DNA of 5,712 bases from Myxococcales bacterium (lineage in GTDB: Bacteria > Myxococcota_A > Polyangia > Haliangiales > J016). Shown here piece after piece: positions 1 to 5,515 of this stretch. Below the pieces are notes generated by a model. That model saw only the letters and a program-made list of their open reading frames with translations, had not been told where the DNA came from and did no database searches. Each line of letters begins with the position of its first letter. Positions within the stretch are counted from its first letter, which is position 1. The translations under genes and the position numbers were made by a program. The stretch is taken from positions 1 through 5,712 of the forward strand of contig JABAAV010000025.1 in assembly GCA_014238595.1 (NCBI GenBank), written 5' to 3'.

Positions 1-1
1 C

Positions 2-145
2 ATCTATTTTGGTCGTCCGATGATTTTTGAGGGCAACCATGATGATTATGATGAAATCATTTCGGAATTTACAGATCAAGTCAAAGCAAACATAGAAAAT
101 ATGCTTCATCAAGGATTACAAGAGCGAACTCATGTCTTCTGGTAA
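2..145 (+). CDS. C-terminal fragment of a probable lysophospholipid (PlsC-type) acyltransferase
   Basis: Only the last 47 codons are in the window; the gene enters from the left and ends at TAA 143-145. The fragment begins IYFGRPMIFEG, followed by an acidic NHDDYDE stretch, a helix rich in charged residues (about residues 18-40 of the fragment) and the tail ERTHVFW. The pattern 'FGxPMxFEG, acidic loop, amphipathic helix' is what I recall from the C-terminus of bacterial lysophospholipid acyltransferases of the PlsC/AGPAT family. These transfer an acyl chain to lysophosphatidic acid or a related lysolipid at the inner face of the cytoplasmic membrane. The diagnostic HX4D catalytic motif would lie outside the window, so the assignment rests on the tail alone. 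The end overlaps the next gene by 14 bp, which implies translational coupling. Another acyltransferase of the same fold is the main alternative. Confidence 0.6.
   Translation: MYFGRPMIFEGNHDDYDEIISEFTDQVKANIENMLHQGLQERTHVFW
120..124 (+). promoter_or_regulatory. Ribosome binding site of the SDR gene
   Basis: AAGAG lies seven bases before ATG 132, within the coding sequence of the overlapping acyltransferase. It supports this start and coupling of the two genes. A second purine run, AAGGA at 111-115, is too far away (16 bases) to be the preferred site. Confidence 0.45.
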
Positions 146-1067
146 CCCGACAATTCTTATTACAGGTATTTTAGGTCGACTAGGACAACTCTTAGCTCGG
201 CATCTTCATGAACACAGCAATGCACAAATTATTGGTCTTGATGATCAGCCATTCATTAACCGTCCTAAAGACATCATCTATTATCAAAGCCATCTTCAGT
301 CACAAAAAGCACGTAATATTTTTCGTAATCATAACATTTCTGCTTTAATTCATATGGGGATCATTCACTCACCTCATATTGAAGCCGAAGAACATTATGA
401 GTACAACATTGAAGGGACCCGAAGCTTACTTGACTATTGTTCAAGCTATGATGTCCCGAAAATCATTGTATTATCTTCTGCCAATGTCTATGGACCCCGT
501 CCAGAAAACCCACAGTTTTTAACAGAAGACTCCCCATTGCTCGGAGCACAAGAAATGCCCGACATGCGTGATCTGGTAGAGTTTGATCACATGATGTCTT
601 CGTTTTTTTGGAAAAGCCGTGACACTGAGACGGTCATTTTACGCCCTGTTAATATTTTAGGACGCGTCCACAATGCAGCATCCAATTATTTACGCTTAAA
701 TCCCATACCGACATTGTTAGGGTTTGACCCGATGATCCAAGTCATCCATGAGCTGGATGTTATCAATGCCATTATTAGTGCATTGCGAACAGGTGTACGA
801 GGTATTTATAATATTGTAGGGTCAGGGGAGCTCCCCGTATCGGCCATCATTGATGAACTCGATGTCCAGAGCATTAATATTCCTCATGGCATTGCTCGAA
901 ACACCCTAAATCTACTGTGGGCATTAAAATTAACCTCTTTTCCACCCCCTGAATTAGATTTTCTTCGTTATGTTTGTATGGTTGATGGTAGTCGTGCCAA
1001 CAACGAGCTTGATTTTTCTCCTCAAAAGACATTGAAAGAGACCATTCATTCGGTTCATACCATTTAA
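132..1067 (+). CDS. NAD-dependent epimerase/dehydratase-like protein (extended SDR) with a degenerate active site
   Basis: This 311-residue protein has an extended short-chain dehydrogenase Rossmann fold. The N-terminal dinucleotide motif is TGILGRLG (Gly12, Gly15, Gly18), followed by an acidic residue at the end of strand 2 (Asp37) that normally selects NAD(H). The NxxGT signature is at 92-96, SSANVYG at 115-121, RPVNILG at 171-177 and IHELDV at 205-210. The YxxxK catalytic pair expected near residues 145-160 is not visible. The aligned stretch reads VEFDHMM (149-155), with Phe and Met where Tyr and Lys would stand. It may therefore bind NAD or a nucleotide-sugar-like ligand without classical epimerase chemistry. 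The start at 132 puts the Gly motif at the normal depth and has AAGAG seven bases upstream, inside the preceding acyltransferase gene. Close linkage to that gene suggests a role in lipid or envelope metabolism. The substrate is unknown. Confidence 0.85.
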   Translation: MSSGNPTILITGILGRLGQLLARHLHEHSNAQIIGLDDQPFINRPKDIIYYQSHLQSQKARNIFRNHNISALIHMGIIHSPHIEAEEHYEYNIEGTRSLLDYCSSYDVPKIIVLSSANVYGPRPENPQFLTEDSPLLGAQEMPDMRDLVEFDHMMSSFFWKSRDTETVILRPVNILGRVHNAASNYLRLNPIPTLLGFDPMIQVIHELDVINAIISALRTGVRGIYNIVGSGELPVSAIIDELDVQSINIPHGIARNTLNLLWALKLTSFPPPELDFLRYVCMVDGSRANNELDFSPQKTLKETIHSVHTI

Positions 1068-1079
1068 ATATATGGTATG
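1056..1079 (+). repeat. Inverted repeat (8-bp arms, 8-nt loop) over the SDR stop codon
   Basis: CATACCAT (1056-1063) and ATGGTATG (1072-1079) are perfectly complementary around the AT-rich loop TTAAATAT. The left arm and loop contain the end and TAA stop of the SDR gene. No T tract follows, so it is not an ordinary intrinsic terminator. It could be an mRNA stem-loop between the two cistrons or a protein-binding site. It shares two bases with the palindrome that follows. Confidence 0.6.
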
Positions 1080-1089
1080 TCCTAGGACA
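1078..1089 (+). promoter_or_regulatory. Perfect 12-bp palindrome containing the secA ribosome binding site
   Basis: TGTCCTAGGACA equals its own reverse complement over all 12 bases. It contains AGGA (1084-1087), the only Shine-Dalgarno-like sequence before secA, placed six bases before ATG 1094. In RNA it could fold as a four-base-pair stem (UGUC/GACA) with CUAG in the loop, partly hiding the ribosome binding site. In DNA it could be a dimeric operator. It overlaps the upstream inverted repeat at 1078-1079, so the two RNA hairpins could not both be fully paired. Regulation of secA here is inferred, not shown. Confidence 0.5.
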
Positions 1090-1093
1090 GCCC

Positions 1094-4051
1094 ATGTCCA
1101 TGATTCAAAAAATCTTCGGTAGTAAAAATGATCGCGAGCTAAAAAAGCTTCATCCCATCATCGTACAGATTGCCTCATTGGAATCTGCTATGAAAGAAAA
1201 AACCGATGACCAACTGCGTGCAATGACTGCGACATTCAAAACACGCCTTGACAATGGTGCCTCTGAAGATGACCTTCTTCCCGAAGTTTTTGCCACAGCA
1301 CGTGAAGCGAGTGTTCGTGTGCTTGGTATGCGCCATTTTGATATGCAACTTGTCGGAGGCATTGTCCTACATCAAGGCAAAATTGCAGAAATGCGTACTG
1401 GTGAAGGAAAAACGCTTAGTGCCACCTTGCCAGCCTATCTCAATGCATTATCAGGGAAAGGTGTTCATGTTGTTACCGTCAATGACTACCTTGCCACACG
1501 TGATGCCGAATGGATGGGTAAACTTTATAATTTTTTAGGACTATCAGTTGGCATCGTTGTTCACGCAGGAGACAACAACGACAAACATAAAAGTTACCTT
1601 GCTGATATCACTTATGGACAAAACAATGAATTTGGATTTGATTATCTACGCGATAACATGAAAATGTCTCCAGGAGACATGGCACAACGTCCATTGCATT
1701 ATGCCATTGTCGATGAAGTCGACAGTATTCTCATTGATGAAGCCCGTACCCCATTGATTATTTCGGGACAATCTGAAGAATCAGCCGATCTTTACCAACA
1801 GATCAATAGAATCATCCCTCGGCTTAAAAATGAAGTTGATTACACCATCGATGAAAAAGCACATTCTTCTATGCTCACCGATCAAGGCGTGACGCGTATC
1901 GAAAAACTATTGGATTTACAAAACCTTTATGATGCTGAAAACATTTTATATGTCCATCATGTCAGTCAATCGCTGCGTGCACACACGTTATACAAACGTG
2001 ATATCAACTATCTGATCGATGATGGGAAAATCGTTATCATTGATGAGTTTACAGGGCGAAAAATGCCAGGTCGCCGTTGGTCAGACGGACTTCATCAAGC
2101 AATTGAAGCCAAAGAAAATGTCACCATTGCGGCTGAAAATCAAACTTTGGCATCGGTAACCTTTCAAAATTATTTTCGCATGTATGACAAACTATCAGGC
2201 ATGACAGGAACAGCAGATACCGAAGCTACAGAATTTCATCAAATCTACAAACTTGATGTCATCGTTGTCCCCACAAATAAACCGATGGTACGTCAAGATA
2301 ACCCTGATCTTATCTACAAAAATGAATCGAGCAAATTCAAAGCAGTGGCTCAAGAAATCATAGACTGCAACAAACAAGGACAACCTGTCTTAGTTGGAAC
2401 AGTATCTGTCGAAAAATCAGAAGTCATTTCGCACATCCTTCGACAACATAAAATAGAACATCATGTGCTCAACGCCAAACATCACGAAAATGAAGCGGGG
2501 ATTGTTGCACAAGCAGGACGTAAACATGCGGTTACCATTTCAACAAACATGGCAGGACGTGGAACGGATATTGTCTTGGGCGGAAATCCTGAAATCATGG
2601 CTGATACAGAATTGCTGGAACAAACAACTCCTCAAAAATCTCGAAATGAACTTCTCAAAAATTTTCAAGAACAATGTGACAAAGAACGCAAAGAAGTCCT
2701 TGAAACGGGTGGACTCCATATTATTGGTACTGAACGACATGAGTCCAGACGGATTGACAACCAATTACGTGGTCGTTCCGGACGACAAGGTGATGCTGGT
2801 TCTTCACGTTTTTATTTATCCTTAGACGATGATCTTCTTCGTATTTTTGGCGCAGAAAGAATTACAGGTCTTATGCATAAACTCGGTATGGAAGAAGATA
2901 TTCCTATTGAACATAAATGGGTAACACAGGCCATTGAACGTGCACAAAAGAAGGTAGAAGGAAGCCATTTTGATACGCGTAAAAATCTTCTTGAATATGA
3001 TGATGTGATGAATCAACAACGGAAAACATTGTATTTGTTACGACACAATATTTTGCTCGGGAAATATCACAATGAAGAAGAACAAGCTGTGAACAACACC
3101 GGTTCCGATGAAGAGACAAACAACAATACAGATGAACCGATACAATCGATCGATTGGTCTCATGACACGTTAGTCCAAGAAATCACCGAACCTGTGACTG
3201 CAATGGTACAGGCCATTAATTCTGATCAAAATATCCCTGACGAATTTGTTCCTTCGGAGATTTTGCGCCATGAACTTTGGAAACAAACAGGCGCATGGGT
3301 CAACACAGAATCTGTGTGTACCGATCCAAACACTCAAATCAAACCTCTTATTTCAACCATTGCTGATTCGATGCAACAACAACACGAACGACTTTGTGAT
3401 TTATCAGAAGGCATCATCGAAAAATTAATCGATGCATATTGCTCACCCAATACACCCAGTGATTATTGGGACTTAGAAGCCTTTGAAAAAGAATTACAAG
3501 AACTCTTCAACACAACCATTTCGTTCGACAAAGATCTTGATGATGTCCAAGAGTTAGCCACGCAAGCATGGAATCAAATTGAAACACGCATTCAGGAACG
3601 CAAAGAAGAACTTGGTCGCCCTTTTTTATTGTATTTTTTAAGGCATTTTTCGTTGTCACAAATTGATGCACAATGGATAGGACATCTGCGCAACATGGAA
3701 ACATTACGCCAAGGCATTGGTCTTCGTGGTTACGGACAAAAAGATCCTAAAAAAGAATATAAAAAAGAAGGTTTTAATTTCTTTGGAACAATGATGACTC
3801 AAATTGAAACCAATCTTGCACATAATCTTTTTCATGTACAACGCCAACCAGATCAACAAACATCCAATGATATTCCTGAAATGAAACAAAAAGAACAACG
3901 TATTACAGAAACGCATTCAGGAACAAAAACAACCACGAAGACACAAGACAAAAAACCCATACGAAGAGATCAACCAAAACTGGGCCGTAATGAACCATGT
4001 CATTGTGGTAGTGGTATCAAATTTAAAAAATGTCACGGTAAAACTGTCTAA
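1094..4051 (+). CDS. secA: SecA, preprotein translocase ATPase, with enlarged helical domain
   Basis: SecA is the cytoplasmic and membrane-associated ATPase that drives unfolded preproteins through SecYEG. Motor motifs appear in order. HFDMQLVGG (81-89) is followed by Walker A MRTGEGKT (100-107), TVNDYLATRDAEWM (128-141) and YGQNNEFGFDYLRDN (174-188). Then come the Walker B region DEVDSILIDEARTP (207-220), GMTGTADTEATEF (369-381), ISTNMAGRGTDIVLGGNPE (482-500), GTERHESRRIDNQLRGRSGR (545-564) and RQGIGLRGYGQKDPKKEYK (872-890). The substrate-crosslinking domain lies at about 226-368. A Lys/Thr/Gln-rich linker (about 917-962) leads to a C-terminal zinc site. The protein has 985 residues, against 901 in E. 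coli and 841 in B. subtilis. Most of the excess sits at about 655-760, between the EYDDVMNQQRK helix and the later IDAY helix. ATG 1094 is preferred over the in-frame ATG 1100 because AGGA is spaced six bases from it. Confidence 0.98.
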   Translation: MSMIQKIFGSKNDRELKKLHPIIVQIASLESAMKEKTDDQLRAMTATFKTRLDNGASEDDLLPEVFATAREASVRVLGMRHFDMQLVGGIVLHQGKIAEMRTGEGKTLSATLPAYLNALSGKGVHVVTVNDYLATRDAEWMGKLYNFLGLSVGIVVHAGDNNDKHKSYLADITYGQNNEFGFDYLRDNMKMSPGDMAQRPLHYAIVDEVDSILIDEARTPLIISGQSEESADLYQQINRIIPRLKNEVDYTIDEKAHSSMLTDQGVTRIEKLLDLQNLYDAENILYVHHVSQSLRAHTLYKRDINYLIDDGKIVIIDEFTGRKMPGRRWSDGLHQAIEAKENVTIAAENQTLASVTFQNYFRMYDKLSGMTGTADTEATEFHQIYKLDVIVVPTNKPMVRQDNPDLIYKNESSKFKAVAQEIIDCNKQGQPVLVGTVSVEKSEVISHILRQHKIEHHVLNAKHHENEAGIVAQAGRKHAVTISTNMAGRGTDIVLGGNPEIMADTELLEQTTPQKSRNELLKNFQEQCDKERKEVLETGGLHIIGTERHESRRIDNQLRGRSGRQGDAGSSRFYLSLDDDLLRIFGAERITGLMHKLGMEEDIPIEHKWVTQAIERAQKKVEGSHFDTRKNLLEYDDVMNQQRKTLYLLRHNILLGKYHNEEEQAVNNTGSDEETNNNTDEPIQSIDWSHDTLVQEITEPVTAMVQAINSDQNIPDEFVPSEILRHELWKQTGAWVNTESVCTDPNTQIKPLISTIADSMQQQHERLCDLSEGIIEKLIDAYCSPNTPSDYWDLEAFEKELQELFNTTISFDKDLDDVQELATQAWNQIETRIQERKEELGRPFLLYFLRHFSLSQIDAQWIGHLRNMETLRQGIGLRGYGQKDPKKEYKKEGFNFFGTMMTQIETNLAHNLFHVQRQPDQQTSNDIPEMKQKEQRITETHSGTKTTTKTQDKKPIRRDQPKLGRNEPCHCGSGIKFKKCHGKTV
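3056..3373 (+). other. Insertion of about 100 residues in the SecA helical scaffold/wing region
   Basis: I compared the distance from DDVMNQQR (from residue 636) to LRQGI (871) with my recollection of E. coli SecA. Here it is about 100 residues longer, and nearly all the excess falls before the IDAY helix (779-782). The insert begins with an Asn/Glu/Asp/Thr-rich, probably disordered linker (about residues 659-686, encoded by 3068-3151). It continues with a helix-prone section that has no cysteine cluster or recognisable motif. The reading frame and base composition are continuous with the rest of the gene, so this looks like a lineage-specific elaboration rather than a sequencing artefact. 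Boundaries are approximate. Confidence 0.6.
3998..4036 (+). other. SecA C-terminal zinc-binding site (CxCx8CH)
   Basis: Residues 969-981 carry Cys969, Cys971, Cys980 and His981 in the segment RNEPCHCGSGIKFKKCHG. This is the classical metal-binding tail of SecA, which in E. coli binds zinc and contacts the SecB chaperone and ribosomes. All four ligands are present. SecB itself is not in the window, so a SecB partner here is inference. Confidence 0.95.
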
Positions 4052-4056
4052 AGAGA
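4051..4056 (+). promoter_or_regulatory. Ribosome binding site of ald, overlapping the secA stop
   Basis: AAGAGA begins on the last base of the secA TAA and lies seven bases before ATG 4064. The 12-base intercistronic distance, with the ribosome binding site touching the upstream stop, supports translation of ald from the secA transcript. Confidence 0.6.
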
Positions 4057-4063
4057 TAATGCT

Positions 4064-5167
4064 ATGATCATCGGAATCCCTCAAGAGTTGAAACCATTTG
4101 AAGGTCGTGTCGCCATTGTCCCTGCAGGGGCGAAAACACTGATTGATCATGGACATACTGTCCTCATTGAAAAAAATGCAGGTCTTGAAAGCAATCTTCC
4201 CGATGCTGCCTATTCGGAATCAGGTGCAATCATTGTTGAAACTGCACAAGAGGTCTGGAACAAAGCAGATATGATCGTCAAGGTTAAAGAACCTACTGCA
4301 TCCGAATTTGATCTCATGAAATCGGGGCAAATTTTGTTTGCCTATCTCCACTTAGCAGCGGCACATGAGCTTGCTAAAGAATTGATGATGCGACAAGTGA
4401 CAGGCATCGGCTATGAAACGGTTCAATCTTCACTTGGAGGATTACCGTTGTTAACACCGATGAGTCGGATTGCCGGACGTATGTCCGTACAAGTAGGTGC
4501 TTCTTACTTAGAAAAAGAACGTGGTGGAAAAGGCGTGTTATTAGGTGGTGTTCCAGGGGTGCGTCGTGGACGAGTCACCATTGTCGGCGGTGGTGTTGTT
4601 GGTTCTAATGCTGCACGCGTCGCCATTGGATTAGGGGCCGAAGTGACTGTCTTAGACACAAACGAAAAAACACTCGCTTATCTTGATGATATTTATCAGG
4701 GAAGCATTCACACACTGTATTCCGATCCGCACACATTGCAACAAGCCGTTGCACGTGCCGATTTGGTCGTTGGTGCAGTCCTTATTACAGGAGCCAGAGC
4801 ACCTCGATTAGTGACTAAGGCCATGATAGAAACCATGGAATCTGGTTCAGTGATTGTTGATGTCGCCGTTGATCAAGGCGGATGTGTTGAAACATGTCGA
4901 CCAACTTCTCATGATAATCCAACCTACACGATTCATGATGTCACACATTATTGTGTCACCAATATGCCAGGTGCCGTAGCATACACATCAACCTGTGCAT
5001 TAACCAATGTCACCACGTCGTATATTGTTGCAATTGCCAATCAGGGAATTGATTCATTAATTGAACAAAAGCATCAACTCACTTCAGGAATCAATACATA
5101 TCAAGGACAATGTACACATCAAGCCGTTGCTACAGCACTTGGGGTAGAGTACACATCGCTACATTAA
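4064..5167 (+). CDS. ald: Alanine dehydrogenase
   Basis: This enzyme catalyses the NAD-dependent reversible deamination of L-alanine to pyruvate and ammonia in the cytoplasm. At 367 residues it matches the family norm (about 370). Numbered against the well-studied mycobacterial Ald, it keeps the pyruvate-binding Arg15 and Lys75 (KVKEP, 73-77), the catalytic His96 (YLHLA, 94-98) and the catalytic Asp270 (VDVAVDQGG, 265-273). The NAD-binding Rossmann loop is VGGGVVGSNAA (174-184), with Asp198 as the ribose-binding acid. The conserved HYCVTNMPGAV (295-305) precedes the C-terminal helices. One small departure is AYTST (306-310), where family members usually have Arg or Lys before TST. ATG 4064 gives the normal N-terminus (IGIPQE). 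Nothing points to a special link between alanine metabolism and secA, so I read their linkage as an operon of convenience. Confidence 0.97.
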   Translation: MIIGIPQELKPFEGRVAIVPAGAKTLIDHGHTVLIEKNAGLESNLPDAAYSESGAIIVETAQEVWNKADMIVKVKEPTASEFDLMKSGQILFAYLHLAAAHELAKELMMRQVTGIGYETVQSSLGGLPLLTPMSRIAGRMSVQVGASYLEKERGGKGVLLGGVPGVRRGRVTIVGGGVVGSNAARVAIGLGAEVTVLDTNEKTLAYLDDIYQGSIHTLYSDPHTLQQAVARADLVVGAVLITGARAPRLVTKAMIETMESGSVIVDVAVDQGGCVETCRPTSHDNPTYTIHDVTHYCVTNMPGAVAYTSTCALTNVTTSYIVAIANQGIDSLIEQKHQLTSGINTYQGQCTHQAVATALGVEYTSLH

Positions 5168-5247
5168 ATGATTGATTCGATAAGCTTTGAATGTGTGTTT
5201 GTAGATTTATTACTGCGTGAAATTCAATCCATAGATGTCTGTTTGAG

Positions 5248-5275
5248 AAAAAATTCCATGGAACACATCCATGGA
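5248..5275 (-). terminator. Candidate intrinsic terminator on the minus strand
   Basis: Bases 5255-5262 and 5268-5275 are each TCCATGGA and pair perfectly as an 8-bp stem around a 5-nt loop. Read on the minus strand, the stem is followed by A and then six T (complement of the A run at 5248-5253), the layout of a rho-independent terminator. The stem is only 50% GC, so strength would be modest. No minus-strand protein gene precedes it, so it would have to end a small or antisense RNA, or leftward transcription from beyond the window. A tandem operator is an equally good reading of the same bases. Confidence 0.35.
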
Positions 5276-5276
5276 T
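5254..5276. repeat. Tandem palindromes with CCATGG core
   Basis: TTCCATGGAA (5254-5263) and ATCCATGGAT (5267-5276) are both perfect palindromes sharing the core TCCATGGA, with centres 13 bp apart. A near-copy with one mismatch, ATCCATAGAT, lies at 5227-5236. The arrangement is typical of repeated operators for a dimeric regulator, but no regulator gene is visible in the window. Confidence 0.5.
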
Positions 5277-5404
5277 AACATGATCAGATCTGAACGTATT
5301 GTGACAAGTGACAAAAATGACATCTGCATCGAAATTCAAAGAACAATTGATATCAAAAGCTATCATCTTTGCACAATCGTACAATTAAACCAAAATACAC
5401 CGTG

Positions 5405-5433
5405 TTGTTGTTGTTTGGCCTGTTCTCTATAAA
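5405..5433 (+). promoter_or_regulatory. Candidate sigma-70-type promoter upstream of the repeat-protein gene
   Basis: TTGTTG (5405-5410) and TATAAA (5428-5433) are separated by 17 bp. The -10 matches the consensus at five of six positions and the -35 at three. A start near 5440 would give a leader of about 75 nt for the gene at 5516. This is a by-eye call in an AT-rich region, where such matches occur by chance. Confidence 0.35.
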
Positions 5434-5474
5434 GCTAATTAAATGTCATGAAAGTAGTTAATGCATGAAGAAAC

Positions 5475-5504
5475 TTGTCATATTTAATTGAAACACGGTA
5501 TGCT
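5475..5504 (+). promoter_or_regulatory. Alternative promoter giving a nearly leaderless transcript
   Basis: TTGTCA (5475-5480) and TATGCT (5499-5504) are 18 bp apart and match the consensus at five and four positions. Transcription would begin around 5510-5512, only a few bases before ATG 5516. That would fit the lack of a Shine-Dalgarno sequence there. It competes with the candidate at 5405-5433. Confidence 0.25.
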
Positions 5505-5515
5505 TCCATACAAGT

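Larger units (their letters stand above)
5168..5515. other. 348-bp intergenic region, palindrome-rich, no convincing gene
   Basis: No coding frame here looks protein-like, and I see no tRNA or rRNA and no hairpin followed by a plus-strand T run that would end the ald transcript. The region does contain four perfect 10-bp palindromes: TTCCATGGAA (5254-5263), ATCCATGGAT (5267-5276), TCAGATCTGA (5284-5293) and TTGATATCAA (5347-5356). It also has three TGACA copies (5302-5306, 5309-5313, 5318-5322), and its right half is AT-rich with promoter-like hexamers. It probably holds the regulatory region of the gene starting at 5516 and possibly a small RNA on the minus strand. Confidence 0.6.

Noticed and set aside
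1032..1060. TTGAAA as the -35 of a separate secA promoter
   Set aside because: The hexamer 17 bp downstream (TCATAC) matches the -10 consensus poorly, and secA sits too close to the preceding gene to need it.
2463..2825. 120-residue plus-strand open frame inside secA, and several minus-strand frames opposite secA
   Set aside because: All lie over strongly conserved SecA motor motifs in the true frame; they are shadows of that gene.
5168..5278. 36-codon plus-strand open frame starting directly at the ald stop (TAA then ATG), in the ald frame
   Set aside because: No ribosome binding site, no recognisable protein character, and a frame this short is expected by chance; its end is formed by the palindromes.
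5168..5300. Plus-strand intrinsic terminator after ald
   Set aside because: The only good stem (5255-5275) is followed on the plus strand by TAACATGATC with no T tract, so it does not fit a terminator in that direction.
5130..5384. 84-residue minus-strand open frame spanning the ald end and the intergenic gap
   Set aside because: It overlaps the conserved C-terminus of ald, has a composition unlike a folded protein, and has no start signals; the palindromes inside explain it better as non-coding.
5437..5489. 8-bp inverted repeat AATTAAAT/ATTTAATT with a 37-nt loop
   Set aside because: It is composed only of A and T with a long loop in an AT-rich region, so it is not distinguishable from chance.
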